Positions 1 through 12,345 of a DNA stretch of 64,000 bases are shown one piece after another (the first letter of the stretch is position 1; the number at the start of each line of letters is the position of its first letter). The position numbers were made by a program, and so were the translations under genes. The notes beneath the pieces are model-generated. The model was not told the origin of the DNA. It made no database searches and was given only the letters and a program-made list of their open reading frames with translations. Source of the DNA: Salarias fasciatus (lineage: Eukaryota > Chordata > Actinopteri > Blenniiformes > Blenniidae); NCBI RefSeq assembly GCF_902148845.1, contig NC_043748.1, positions 19,537,346 to 19,601,345 of the forward strand, written 5' to 3'.

Positions 1-301
1 TGAACTGCGAGATGCTAACCGCTAGTGCCGATGAGGCGCGAGCCCGCACACCTCCACCTGCCATGAGGACGCACTAAAGCAGTCCCACCTGTGCACGCAC
101 GTTCACTACTTCCACCCCCCCTCCACAAGCACCAGCACCCCACCCCCCTGCGACTGGGGGGGTGGGGGAGGGTGCATTAAGCGTGCTAACCCGTTAGCAA
201 GCTAACAGCTTGTCCGCCCCCCAGCCCCCGCGGCGAGCTGCGCTCCGACCCCCGGGCAGGAGGGCAGAGGCTGCGGCAGGTGGCCGACCCCCCGGGCTCA
301 C

Positions 302-338
302 CTCTCGGTATCAGGTCGCATGCTCCTGGCTCGCTCAT
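302..338 (-). CDS. Probable first coding exon of an unrecognised gene (partial)
   Basis: On the minus strand an ATG at 338-336 opens a 37-nt reading frame (MSEPGACDLIPR plus one base) that runs directly into a GTGAGC splice donor at 301-296. It sits in a CpG-rich segment with many GCTAAC/GTTAGC words, as expected for a promoter and first exon. The start context is weak (C at -3, A at +4). The rest of the gene lies to the left of the window, so no family can be named. The divergent partner is ube2m, about 1.2 kb away, so the interval may be a bidirectional promoter region. Inference from splice signal and composition only. Confidence 0.35.
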
Positions 339-621
339 TAGAATGAATCTCGGTTAGCCGCCGTTAGCTTCAGCGCTGCTAGCCGTCCGCTTCCTTGTTC
401 GCTGCTCCGCCAGGCTGCTGCTAGCTCCGGGGCTGCCGCCGCCTCACAGCCGGCCCATCGCTCCGGGCGCTCCGGCTCGCTCCCGGGACGGCCTCCCGGA
501 CCCGCGGCGGGTCGAACCGATGACCGAAGGACTGGATGTGGATGAAGGGCGCAGTGCTGCTGGCGGAGTCGTGCCCATTCACTCCCCTCCCTCTCCCCCT
601 CTCGCTCTCTCTCTCTCTCTT

Positions 622-699
<78 letters not shown>

Positions 700-1535
700 C
701 TCAGCACGTTACAGCGTGTTCCGCTCCTTCCCGGGGGGCTTCAAAACACACAACGGCTCCTTCTCACCGAGCACCGCGATCAACCGCACGCTCCGCGGTA
801 ACCCTCCGCACGAACTAGGCCCCGTCGATCACCGCACGAGCGTGAAGCAGCCAGCGGGCGGAAAGAAGCGCCGCGCGCCACTATTGTTCTCTGGCTTCAT
901 TGTGTTGGCGCCTGGCTGCGGGGTTGTGCGTGAATCGGTGCGGGTGTCGCAGATGGATCGATCTCCCGTGGCACTTTTAACCCCCGCATGGATGACATCA
1001 CACAGGTGACCGCAGCGCGCTCCGCTCCGGCCTCGGAGGGACACAACACAAATAAATAAATAAGCGCAGTAAATAAAACATGACAGGCCCCGCCCCTGCG
1101 TCATGACGTCGGGGCGTCCGCAGCAAGAATGGCGTCATGGGTGTTGTAGTTTTTGGTTGTCAAAAACAAAAATAAGTATGAGTCACACAAACGTTAAAAA
1201 GTAGCTTGAATAAGACGTAGCTAGGTATTTTTTCTACTCGCGCTTCTCTCTGCAATAATAAAATTTGTTTTGTGATATTGTCGTGTATATATGTTATGTG
1301 TTATTTTTGTGACACAGTAACACACTGCACCCCCCCCCCCTCCTCCCCCCGGCCTCTCCTCATGCTAACAGGCTAACAGCTAGCAGCGCTCCGTGACTCC
1401 GTCAGACGCACCGGCTCCGTCCACGTCCCGGAGCCACAGGACTCTACTGACCCTCCCGACGTTCAGCCACGACCCGGCCGGAGCGGCACACCGCGGGGAG
1501 ACTCCCAGTAGAGGCAGCAGACCGAAGCCGTGAAG
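339..1535. promoter_or_regulatory. CpG-rich interval between the left-edge gene and ube2m
   Basis: No coding exon is visible. The interval is GC-rich with frequent CpG near both ends (about 400-560 and 1340-1530), interrupted by a long CT microsatellite and an AT-rich middle (about 1140-1330). GCTAAC, GTTAGC and GCTAGC words recur. It most likely holds the 5' leader and promoter of ube2m and the promoter of the minus-strand gene to its left. Open frames across the CT repeat are low-complexity artefacts. Confidence 0.5.
604..697. repeat. (CT)n microsatellite
   Basis: About 90 bp of almost uninterrupted CT dinucleotides, with one TG interruption near 621. It lies in the CpG-rich promoter interval, forms a long polypyrimidine tract, and would be length-polymorphic. 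Confidence 0.95.
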
Positions 1536-2252
1536 ATGATCAAGCTGTTTTCTCTAAAGCAGCAGAAGAAAGACGAGGAGTCTGCCGGAGGAAACAGGAC
1601 CGGAGCCGGCGGCAAGAAAGCCAGCGCGGCCCAGCTCCGGATACAGAAAGGTAGGCAGCGCACCTCCGGCCGGCCTGTCCGGCCCCCGGTGACAGGTAAT
1701 CCCCGGCTGACTGACCCACCGCACAGGCCGGGACCCGAAGGTCCGGACCGTGCCGGGTGAACCGAGCGGAGGCTAAGAGCTAACAGGCTAACTAGCTAAG
1801 CTAACGGCTGCTAGCTGAAAACAAAACGCAGACCGAGCGGCTGTTAGCACACATAGCTAACAGTCTGCAACCAGCTAACTCTGCCAACCAGGAACCATCT
1901 GCCAGCTAGTCATGGCCTGTCAGCGGGTCGAAGGACTGGTTAGTCTTTTACCGGCTAACCTGCTGTGTCAGCTCTCTGTGAGGGGGGTTACACTAACCAG
2001 CAGCTAACCAGCTAGTTATCCTGTCTGCAGGACAGTCACCGAGTAAACAGGAAAGGTCAGAGGTCACACAACAACACTGACAGTTTTGGGCGCAGTGTGA
2101 TGTAAGGTTTTGGGATAAGTCACTGGTTTGGTTCCGGGTATCTGATGCTTCCTCACATCCCGGTTTAACTCCTCACCTGTTTTACTGATGAGCACACACA
2201 CTGTCACCTTGTTGGGGTGGAGCATGATCACCACCTGAACCCTCTGACAGTT

Positions 2253-2290
<38 letters not shown>

Positions 2291-4107
2291 CTGCTGCGCT
2301 GTCAGGACAACAGCAGCTTCAGCCTCTCTGAGCCATGAGGAGGTGGGGATCAAACCAGCACACTGCACCTCTGTGTCTGCGGTCACAGGAGAAGCCGATG
2401 ATGTCCTCCATCAAAACACACAGACTGAACAGAGAACGATGCCATCAGACGCTTTATTCAGACATTGATATAATGAGTGTTCTGATGTTTCTACAGTCTT
2501 ATCAGGATGAGACTGAGAGCATCTGCTGAACATGAATCCAGTCTGATCCAAAACGGTTTTAGATGACGGAGCAGGGCTCCTGTGTCCCAGAAAATCTTCA
2601 CTGTGTTCAGAGGTTTTTGTCCAGATCGGTGCTCATACGCAGGAAAAGATCTTCGCCTGCTGCTCACATGAGGCTTTTCTTTAGTGCTCATCAGGGTTAC
2701 CCGTGTGACGCTCCTGAAATACTTTTAGCTCACATGTAGACAAAAGTTGTCTTTGGATGACAATAAATGATCTCTATTTAAGCACAATATGAATTCTACA
2801 TTAAACAACACAAACATGGAAAAGAAGCGAGGGAAGAACAGTTATTGACAAATAAAAGGATTCACATTCATGCTTCACAACGATATGTGCCCTCTGTCTG
2901 GAACATAGTCATGAGAATTACTTATGAAACTACTTCCTGTAATACCTGTAGTTATTACACTGTTTCATCGGTCTAGCAGTTTATTCCAGCTTCATCGCAG
3001 ATGTCAAAGTTTCATTTACTTTTTATTGTGACTTTAAAAGTTCATCAACACAATATAACTCCATTTGAGTGATACTGATATTGTTTGTGCAGTTTCTCAT
3101 TCCACCTTATCCATGAATGTGATTAGATTTTAGGAGAGCATGTTTCTGTGATCCAGATATCCAACCTCGTGGACGATTCTTTCCTGTTGAATGATTATTG
3201 GATAATTTCTTTCATCTATTACAACGGCAGGAAACAGTATCTTCAGTATTTCTTCTTTAAGGTGGAACCATTTGGGCCACATTCTGTCAACAGAAGCTCA
3301 GTTTGGTCAATACTGTACTCAAGGATTTATCCTGATTACTTCTTTACTTTGGAAACATTGATTTAATTTTCTTTCTAACTGTGGTTTGTGTTTCAGACAT
3401 CAATGAGTTGAACCTGCCAAAGACGTGTGAGATCAACTTCCCAGACGATGACGACCTGCTCAACTTCAGACTCATCATCTGTCCCGACGAGGTGAGTGCA
3501 GACGAGCCGGGGTTCGAACACTGCGACGCTGCACGCTCGCTGTTTGGAGGGAAATGGCTGTGGTGCAGCAACGCACCCGGAAAGATCGGCTCTCTGCTCC
3601 TGATCGGAACCAGGACAGAGTCGGTGTCACCAGAAACACAAAAACAACAACCAGAAGAGAAGATGAAATGAGTTAAGATGAACTGTTATCAGCCCAAGTG
3701 AGAAACCTCACACACTAAAAGTACAAGAATCTGTAACAAGAAGCAACATCGAGAAACGATACAAGAAGCAGAAAACTCCTCGAGCTGTTTTCACGTCTGG
3801 ACTCAACATTTATCGTTTGATAAATAAAGTCCAGACACAGAGAGATGTGTTACATTGTAGGAAGTAGAATCACTGCACATTTCACCACAGCCTCCCCCAG
3901 ACACACACAGTAACACACACTGCTTGATTATAGTGTTTTAAACCTGTTTGAATTTGTGTGTGTGTGTGTTTCTCTCTCAGGGATTCTACAAAGGAGGAAA
4001 GTTTATCTTCAGCTTTAAGGTGAGACCAGCGTGAAAACACACACACTGTAACACACACAGTGACTAACAGTCCTCTGATCCTTCAACAATTTGTGTCAAC
4101 TCTTTTT

Positions 4108-4173
<66 letters not shown>

Positions 4174-4737
4174 CGTTCGTGTGTGTTCAGGTAGGACAGG
4201 GTTACCCTCACGACCCTCCGAAGGTGAAGTGTGAGACGATGGTTTATCACCCGAACATCGACCTGGAAGGAAACGTCTGCCTAAACATTTTAAGGTGTGT
4301 GTGTGTGTGTGTGTCTATTTTTTGTGAGGCAGTGGGTCACAGTGGGTGTGTTTTTCTGTGGTTACCACGGTAACGTGTACACTGTGTGTGTTCCCCTCAG
4401 AGAGGACTGGAAGCCTGTGCTGACAATAAACTCCATCATCTACGGTCTACAGTATCTATTTCTAGTGAGTGACACACACACACACACGAAACTCACACAA
4501 AATTCTGAGACACACTCATTTGATTTGCACCCCCCCCCTTCTCTCTCTCTCTCTCTCCACCCCCCCCCCCCCCCCTTCCCTTCTCCCCCCTTCCAGGAGC
4601 CGAACCCAGAGGACCCCTTGAACAAGGAGGCTGCAGAGGTCCTGCAGACGAACCGGCGGCTCTTCGAGCAGAACGTCCACCGCTCGCTGAAGGGCGGCTA
4701 CGTGGGCGCCACCTACTTCGAGAGATGTCTTAAATAA
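1536..4737 (+). CDS. ube2m: NEDD8-conjugating enzyme UBC12 (UBE2M), six exons
   Basis: E2 enzyme that takes activated NEDD8 from the NAE1-UBA3 E1 and, with RBX1/DCN1, transfers it to cullins. Coding exons 1536-1650, 3397-3491, 3981-4019, 4191-4294, 4401-4464 and 4597-4737 join in phase to 185 residues; the human protein has 183. The N-terminus [12 protein letters not shown] is the UBC12-specific tail that docks on the E1. The UBC core follows, with [17 protein letters not shown] carrying the HPN motif and the catalytic cysteine (about residue 112), and the C-terminus is TYFERCLK. All introns are GT-AG. I chose the ATG at 1536 because it begins the conserved MIKLF; the in-frame GTG six bases upstream is not a start. 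Intron 1 is 1.7 kb. The exon 4 acceptor is preceded by a TG repeat and the exon 6 acceptor by a C-rich tract. The assignment is close to certain. Confidence 0.97.
1651..3396 (+). other. Intron 1 of ube2m
   Basis: 1.75 kb between the MIKLF exon and the exon encoding [16 protein letters not shown]. The first 150 bases are still CpG-rich with several GCTAAC/CTAGC words, then composition drops to ordinary intron. A CA repeat lies at 2257-2289. No other feature is visible. Confidence 0.85.
2257..2289. repeat. (CA)n microsatellite in ube2m intron 1
   Basis: About 16 CA units. Confidence 0.95.
4109..4172. repeat. (TG)n microsatellite just upstream of ube2m exon 4
   Basis: About 32 TG units ending some 18 bases before the exon 4 acceptor at 4190. 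It occupies the position of the polypyrimidine tract and branch point region. Confidence 0.95.
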
Positions 4738-5860
4738 CTCGGCGTACCGTGACCCCCCCTCCCCCCTCCCCCACCCCCCACCCCACTCCTGCTACCCACA
4801 ACTCCCCTCCCTCCTCCTCCTCCTCGTCAGTCCGACCTGTGGGCCGATCCAGGAGCTGCAGCGAATGAACGCAGCACGCCACAAGATGCTTTTTTGTTTT
4901 TTTTTGTTTTTTTAAACAGAAGAAGAAGAAGAAGAAGAAGAACGCCCGATATTTGTTTGAAGACGCAGCATTAAACCGTTTACACGCCACGGGGGGGGGG
5001 GGGGGGGGGGGCGCCCACACACACGCGCAACACACAGCGAGAGGACTGAGAGACGGCGGACAGCTGAGGAAGATGATGATCATAATGATGATGATGGGGA
5101 GGCGGTCGGTGAATGTTCGGGGGCGCCGCCGATAACGAAACCCACGGGATTCATTTTAGTTCTTTTTGTTTTAACGTTTGTTTTTTTTCTTGCGCGTGAC
5201 GTCGGCGCCGGTCAGAAGGACACGCCCCCCCCCCCCCCCTTCCTTCTCGCCACCGTCGACCTGCAGCAAACTCCAAACTCACTCCAGAAGCGTGTGTGGG
5301 AGGAGCCTATAGTGATGATGTCATGCTTAGGTCGGGGCTTCTGTGTTGCATCGAGGTGGGCGCGGCTTGTCTAAGTGGGAGGAGCTTGTGAGTTACAAAA
5401 GGAGCACATGCCTTAAAGGAACGAGAAATAAATAAATTAAAAAAAAAAAAAAAGCTGCTCTCAGTTAAACGAAGCGGATGGTGTTGCTTCACGGGACTCG
5501 ACCTGCAGGCGGCGCCGCTGCTGATTGGACGCAGGTGTTACAGGCGACGGCCGGCGAGAGTCCAGCACGCCCCCCGAGCCGTTTAGAGTTTGCTGCTATG
5601 GTAACGCGCATGTGCTGGTGGGCGGGGCTGTTGTCAGAGGGGGGAGGTCAAGGGGGGTGGTGCTTGTTTAAATGAGTCGGGGCGATGTGGGCGGGGCTCT
5701 GGGGGGAGGGTGGTAATTAAGTTTCATTTGTGGGGGAGGGGGTCGTGGGCGGGGGTCTTAGATGAGGGGAGGGGCTTAAAATGTTGGGGTTCTATTGTGT
5801 ATATTGAAACCGCGGCTGTTCACATCGACTGCAATATGATTTATGTTAAATAAAATATGA
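4738..5860 (+). other. ube2m: 3' untranslated region of ube2m
   Basis: From the TAA stop to an AATAAA signal at 5849-5854, the first canonical signal on this strand with a typical T/G-rich downstream context. The leader portion holds C-runs, an (AGA)n stretch, a run of about 20 G at 4991-5010, and the GTGGGCGGGGC-type words common in fish UTRs. Extent is inferred from the poly(A) signal only. Confidence 0.6.
5849..5854 (+). terminator. ube2m: Poly(A) signal AATAAA of ube2m
   Basis: Canonical hexamer about 1.1 kb past the stop codon, followed by T/G-rich sequence. Transcript end inferred about 15-25 bases further on. Confidence 0.6.
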
Positions 5861-5869
5861 ACTTGAATG

Positions 5870-6871
5870 ATTCAAACCTTTGTGTCGTCGATGTTTGAGA
5901 CAAACGTGAAAACGCAGCGCCGTCTTTTTCTTAAGAAGCAATGAACCGAGGGGAGACACTTGAGTAGATCTGGTGTAGATGAGCAAAAAGCTTTCTTTTG
6001 ACCAATGAATTGTGTGAGCTGGATGTCAATTTCTGATGGCAACACACGGTTGCTTTACGGTCAGTGAACGCACCACCGAGCCAGACTCGGGATTAAAAAT
6101 CACCTTCAGGAGTTCAAAAACGAGAATAATCTTGTTTTGTTCCGTTTATTTTTGTTAATGATAAAAACAACAAACAGTGATGATTTTTACAGTAATTTCA
6201 CCAGAAAGTTACATTTGTAAAGACTTGGTTTCCTTTTAAGAGTCTCATCAGATTCAGGAGTTTCCATCAAAGTGAAGCTGAAGTTCATCTGATGGCCACC
6301 AGGAGGCGCTGTGAGTCAAACCAAAGACAAATCCCATAAATAGAGGAACTGAATAAACATTCACATTTTTTAGAATTTTTTTTTTTTTTATTGGAATGTT
6401 TTCACATTTAGAAGTTTCAGGATTATAGTTCATATTTACTCAAGTGATTTTAGCCCTTTGTCAGGAAATGTTTAATTATAAATCAAAACTCTGTAAGAGT
6501 GACTGACTAAATCAAAGAGAGACCCTGTGGAGTCTCACTTTCACCATGAAGAAATCAAATCTTTTCACTGTCAATCAAGATGTTTCAACAGTTTTTGTGC
6601 TCATTTACAAGAAAAAGTCTTAGCTGGTATTAAATGATCAAAACATGAATGATTCATTTACCTAAAATAATTGTTTTCTTGAAATGACAATGAATGCTTT
6701 TGCTTTTTTTTTTTTCTTGTGAGAAAAAGGGAAAGTTCTGTTTGTTTCTGATTAACAAAACCTGTGGAAAAATTGAAGTTGTGTACGATTGAAGGTTTTA
6801 ATCACCACTGATACACTGACTGAGTTCTGACCCTCGATCCTGGTCCCGGTCCCGGTCCTGGTCCCGGTCCC
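5870..6871. other. Convergent 3' intergenic region between ube2m and the TRIM gene
   Basis: AT-rich, with no coding sequence seen. The right part is probably the 3' UTR of the minus-strand TRIM gene: TTTATT (AATAAA on the minus strand) occurs near 6146 and 6388. One CTCF-like word, CCACCAGGAGGC, is at 6296-6307. Confidence 0.5.
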
Positions 6872-9800
6872 TCAGGCCAGCTGGTGCTGGGTGGTCATGA
6901 GGACCAGGGGGACCTCTTTGTCTCCGGTGCCCAGCAGGGGGAACATCCTCTCGGTGAACTCCGAGCCGGTGAAGCTGTAGAGCTCTGAACCGGACTTCAC
7001 ATTGTAGAAGGAGACCTGACCCTCGTCCAGGTCCAGGAAGACCCCCACCTGACGCAGCTTTGGGTGGGGGGTCTTCACCTGAGGCGGGGGACAGAGAGAG
7101 ACCATCATCAGACACAGAAAGAGGTTCACATTTCAAAATTATGTTAAAGTGTGCAAGATAAGGTTAGAGCCAAAATGTCAAAAGTGGAAAAAATTTGGTG
7201 AAAAAAAGATTTTGTAAAAAGGTAGAATAACAAAACCAAATCAAGTTTTAGAATTAAATTCCGTTTGGAAAAAAAAAGGCAGAAATAGTTGAAAAAATGT
7301 TTTAGTTAAAAGAAAAGTTGTGAAAATGTGTAAAAATCTGTGATTTAAATCAGAATTTTGAAAATATACAAATCTGAAACGTGGAGTAACTAAAACAATA
7401 GAACGAATAGATCAGGAGTGTCAAACATAAGGCCCGTGGGCCAAAGCCGGCCCACAAGAGGCTCCAATTTGACCAAATCACCAAGCAAACAGATGTAGCA
7501 GACACAACACAACACAACACAACACAACACAACGTTGACAGTCGTTTTTAGTAGTAATTGTGAAAATATCCACGTTTTCATCACATATACTGACGTTTAA
7601 AAGGTCGTTCTAGTATTATTTATGTTTTTATTTTCCTTTTCTGGCCCACTGAAGATGGAGTCAGACTGTATGGCCCCCTGAACTAAAGTGTGTTTGTCAT
7701 AGAGGATAAAAATGAAACCTGGACCTTGGTGAGCGGCGGCGTGGTCAGCGCTCGCAGCTGGCTGCCGCTCCACCAGATGGCGAAGTATCCGCTGGCGGGA
7801 CTCATGTCGAAGAGGCCTTTCCTCTGAGCAGACTCGCTGACCACGCCAACCTTCCAGTCTTTATTCTCTCCCACGAACACCTGCCAGCAGACACAGTGCC
7901 AGGCGGAGAGGCATCAGTTCACTGAACTTTCCTCATTAATGAGGTCCGGCTCCTGGTTCTGGTCCTGGTCCAGAACCGGGCCGCCAGCCGGGACTCTGAC
8001 CTCCCAGTAGTGGCGTCCGTAGTGGAATCCCTCCTTGGCGATGACGCAGGACCAGACGTCGAACCTCTGCTGGCTGTTCCGGTAGAACTGGAGCTTCTCG
8101 CCTCGCTTCACCTGCTTCCTGTCCTCGGACAGGATGAGGAACGGGTACGCCGTCACCGGGTTCAGGGACACGTCCTCTGCAGGGGGTACAACCGGTCACC
8201 ACGCTCACACACAACCCAAAACTCCAACAACCCAAAACCAAAAACCCAAATCCCCATCGCTTTTCCAATGAGCGCTCAACGAAAGAAGAACTCACCCATG
8301 TAGAGTCGAGCCTTCTTATGTCCTGAAACACAACACAGGAGTCAGTGCTGAGGTGACACACACACACAGACACACACACACGAGAACTACACACCTGACA
8401 CGGCTTTGCCCTTCTTCAGATCTGCAGGAGGAAGAAGAGAGGTGAGTCTCGTCTGGTTTTCACCTGCTGCCGTTTCAGCTCCTGAGCCTGACGACGCTCA
8501 CCTTTCAGACTCTTCTTCTTCAGGCTCATGGTGCTTCCTCTCAGACTCAGCATGCTCTCTGCTGCCATCAGGCCGTCGCCCGACGAAACTGAAACACACA
8601 CCAATCTACACTGACACACACATCTGGACACTGATGCATGTACATCGAAATGGACATCTGCACTCTGACCCACGCCGAAACACTCATCAGCATTAGAACA
8701 TCCTTCATCCAACAAGTGAAAGACACACGTCTGAAGGCCAGATGTGCACGTTCTCCCTGTAAACAGACAAACAGCTGGCTCGGAGCTCACAGGAGTCCCG
8801 GGAGTCCCGGGAGTCTCTGGAGTCTCGGGATCCTCGCGGGCGGCCCTCGGTCATCCGGATGTCGTCCATCTTCTCTTTGACTTCGGACAGACTGTTTTTC
8901 ACGTCCAGCAGGTAGAAGTGAAGCGAGAGGTCATCCTCCTCGTCCACGTCGTCCCGCTGCTCCTCGGCCAGAGGAGCTACCGCCCCCTCGAAGCTCTGGA
9001 GGACAAGGAGAGCAGACATGAGGGGATTCATCTCAACCCACCGGAGGAATGTGGACTGTGAAGCCTTCTGGGTTCTGACCTGCAGGAAGGCGATGTGGTC
9101 CTGGCTGGTGGCCTGGGCCTCCAGGTCGTTCCTCCTGTCCGTCAGCTGGTTAAGCTCCGCCTCCAGGCTGGTCACCAGCCCGGTCCCCTTGGACATCACC
9201 GCCTCCAGCTGGCTCTGGATCCCCCCGACCACCTGGGAGCGGATCCTGTCCAGAGAGCCGGCGACTTCGTCCAGAAGGCGTTCCACCTCGCCTCGCTCCC
9301 GGTCTGCATAGTTCTGAGATAGGCCACGCCCACGTCCACCTTCCACTCAGGTTTTGAACAGATTCCAAGGGGTTTATGTTGGACTAGATGTCTGACCTGA
9401 ACACTCCCCAGTTTCCTCTTCAGCTCGCCCAGTCGGACCTCCTTCGCCTTCATCCGGTTCAGCATCTCCTGCTCGGTCCTCGCCACTTGTTTCTGCGGGC
9501 ACAGGTGAGGCCAGGTGAGACGGAATGAGGAACCAGCCGCCTGGCCCCGCCCCCCGCAGCCTCCCTACCTGTTTGCTGAGTCGCTCGGTTTGGACGGAGA
9601 CGGTTTTGTGCGTTCGATGCTCCTCCAGGACACAGATGGCGCAGATGCAGCGCTGACATGTCCGACAGTATACCTGCACAGTGAACGCATCATCAAGAAT
9701 CTGACTTTGGAGAACAGAACAACGTTTCCACCTGACAACAGCAGAAATCGGGTGTAAATTCCAAAGAACTGTCGACAGCCGGCAGTGGTTGTGCTGACCT

Positions 9801-11338
9801 CCATCAGGCGGTGGTGTACGGAGCAGGTGCGGCCCCTGAGGGCCTCTTTGGGGTCCAGCAGCGGGTGTTTGGCGTAGACGCTGGAGGTGTGGTGCGGCTG
9901 CACGTGCTGGCTGCAGTAGGACGCGGTGCAGGTGAGGCAGGCGCTGACGGCGGGCTGCTTGACGCCGGTGCACACGTCGCACCACACCACCTCCTCGCCG
10001 CCCGGCGCCACCGACGGCGTCAGGAAGGGGTTGGCGCTCGGGTTGTCCACGTACGTGGTCGTGGCGCCCGGCAGCCCGTTCCCGAGGGACGGCGTCTCGC
10101 CGGCGGCGCCATAACGGGCCACTTTGTACTTGTCCGCGATGAGGGCGAAGACCTTGTTGATGCTGAGCAGGGGACGCTCGTCAAACTGCCGCTTGCACAG
10201 AGGACAGGTGCAGACGGAGCTGGACGCCCAGTAGCCCCCGATGCAAGCCTGCAGACAGGGCGGGACGTCAGCACATCTGGAGCAGCTCAGAGACATTAAA
10301 ACATCTGGAGCAGCAGAGAGGCATGAAAACATCTGGAGCAGCAGAGAGGCATGAAAACATCTGGAGCAGCTGAGAGAATTGAAAACATCTGGAAGGGCAG
10401 AGAATATGAAAACATCTGGAGACTAAATTATCTGAGACAAACTGAAACACCAGGAACATCTGGAAAACCCAAGACTAATGAAAACACCCCCAAAAAAATG
10501 AAAACATCAGGAATACCTGAGGCTAATCAAAACATCTGGAGCAAATGAAAATATCTGAAACTAATTTAAACATCTGGAACATCTGAAACCCCTGGAAACG
10601 CTTGGAACAAATAAAACCATCTACAACACCTGAAACTCATGAAAACATCTGGAACACCTGAGACTAATTAAAACATGGAAACATCTGGAACAAATGGAGA
10701 CAGATGGAAACATCTGGAACACCTCAGAGTATTTAAAACATCTGGAGCACCTGGGATGATTTAAAACGTATGGAACCCAAGAAAAAAATTAAAACACCTG
10801 AAACACCTGTGGCCAATTAAAATATGTGGAAGAGCTGAGAAGATGTAAAACATCTGGAACAGCTGAGATTAAAACATCCGAGACAAAGTAAAATATCTGG
10901 AGAACCTGAGGCAATGTAGAACACCTGATTGGTTCAAGTAAAACATCTGTAAGACTCAAGACTAATGAAAATACCCAAAACAAATGAAAACATCTGGAAC
11001 AACTGAGGCTAAATATACAATCTGGGGCAAATGAAAACATCTGAAACTAATGAAAACATGTGGAACACCTGAAACAAGTGGAAACAGATGGAAACATCTG
11101 GAACACCAGCAACGGTCACACTTTGAGCAAATGGAAACAATTAAGAAATGAAGGTACAAGTGGAAGAGAGCTGATAGTCCAGAACCCGGGCGGGGCAGTG
11201 GGCGGAGCAGTGGGCGGAGCTTACCTGGCAGAAGTTGTGCCCACAGGGGGTTGAAACGGGGTCACTGAACAGGTCCAAACAAATGGAGCAGGTCAGCTCC
11301 TGCTCGGAAAACAGGTCTGGAGCCGCTGCCTCTGCCAT
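6872..11338 (-). CDS. TRIM-family RING E3 ubiquitin ligase with B-boxes, coiled coil and PRY/SPRY (TRIM25/finTRIM-like)
   Basis: Twelve coding exons join in phase to about 627 residues: 11338-11225, 10248-9799, 9673-9569, 9492-9397, 9313-9080, 8995-8791, 8588-8502, 8421-8395, 8322-8296, 8176-8001, 7880-7725, 7078-6872. Domains in order: a C3HC4 RING ([21 protein letters not shown] to CPLC, residues about 15-60); a B-box1-like Cys cluster (CDVCTGV...CLTC); a B-box2 ([20 protein letters not shown]); a coiled coil in the 96- and 234-nt exons characteristic of TRIM genes; a Ser/Lys-rich linker; and B30.2/SPRY, with PRY ([11 protein letters not shown]) and SPRY ([25 protein letters not shown]). 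Such proteins ubiquitinate targets chosen by SPRY, often in antiviral signalling. The linker holds four RDS repeats and the introns hold two minisatellites or MITEs. I cannot name the orthologue; TRIM25-like, finTRIM or bloodthirsty-type genes are all possible. Confidence 0.9.
7411..7700. mobile_element. hAT-type MITE-like repeat in the last TRIM intron
   Basis: Starts with TCAGGAGTGTCAAAC followed by 'aaggcccgtgggcc' and ends near 'ctggcccactgaag ... atggccccctgaactaaa'. This matches the dispersed fish repeat whose ends read 'caggggtgtcaaactca' and 'gggggccacatac', a non-autonomous DNA element. The right end is degenerate and the boundaries are approximate. It contains five ACAAC units near 7505-7532. 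Confidence 0.55.
10275..11130. repeat. Degenerate minisatellite in TRIM intron 1
   Basis: About 850 bp of imperfect tandem copies of a unit near 25-30 bp built on 'aaaacatctggaacacctg' followed by 'agactaatt'. The word 'catctgga' recurs more than fifteen times, and spacing and sequence drift from copy to copy. Copies near 10260-10370 add a 'cagcagagaggcatg' variant. It fills almost the whole intron between the RING exon and the B-box exon. Confidence 0.85.
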
Positions 11339-12345
11339 CGCTGCACCTGCACGTCAGAGGTCACCCACCTTTTTACTACGAGCCGTCATGTTTTTAACTT
11401 TCTGTTATGATGACTGGTTCGCCCTTTAACTTCAGTTCCCGGGAGGAAGATGCTCTATAATCCGGATTAGACGAGACAAACGACCAACATGCTGATAAAT
11501 CTTAGTGTGGGATCTGATCGCATGGTATCTGACGCAGCGTATTGAGAAAAATGACGGAGTTACTGGAACTAATCACTTCATGACGCGGCAAAAAAAAAAC
11601 AACAAAAAAACAAAAAAAACAAAGTCATGTTCTGAACTTCCTCTGAGAACTAAAATAAAACCGATGCAGGTGAGTCACAGTGTGTTCTGGTGGGCGGGGC
11701 TTCCCCACCCTGTGATGTGTTACACACACACACACATAAAGTTATTTTGAAATGACACCTTCCCAGTCTTTTAAAAATCACTTTGTTTCCATCACTTAGA
11801 ATCTCATTCAGCTGTTTGCGTCTCTGCTGCGTCACATTTCTCTGTTTACATGATTTTCCATGATTCTTTCTCGCTGAGGGAGTCGGTGTTTGTCTGAAAG
11901 TGTCACAAGTTGTGCATCTGGTTTAGTTTGTGTCCTTTTCTGGATTGGTTTGTGTCTCTTGTCTGATTTCTTGAAGATTTCCTTGTTCTGACCTTTAACC
12001 TCCGCGGTGTGTTTTCTCTTTCTGAAACGTCTGATCTGCAGATGCGTCACATTTCTCATCACACGCTGCAGGTTCTGTCCTCTCACACGTCTGAAGCCAG
12101 AGCAGCCGCGGTTCTAATCTCTAAACGTGCGAATTTCCTCACAAACATTCAAACTTCCTCAAACTTCCAGACTTCCTCACGAGCGTTCCCTCCGGGTTCC
12201 CGCGGTGGCACGCTGCGTCTCGGTCACAGGAGAAGTTTAAAAATCAGCAGGAGAGCAGTGGCCGTGCCGCTTCTTACCTTCAGCCGCGTCTTTTCCACCT
12301 GCTGCCCACACGAATCCAGAAACTCAGGTTAGTCTGCGGCCTCCC
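11339..12345 (-). promoter_or_regulatory. 5' region of the TRIM gene with a candidate non-coding first exon
   Basis: Reading the minus strand, a strong donor AAG|GTAAGAA ends a GC-richer segment at 12278, and an acceptor (gtgcag|G) lies about 9 bases upstream of the ATG at 11338. This fits a 5' UTR exon of roughly 12278-12345 spliced to the RING exon across a 0.93-kb intron. The intron holds a short CA repeat (11722-11735) and A-rich tracts. Inference from splice sites only. Confidence 0.45.
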
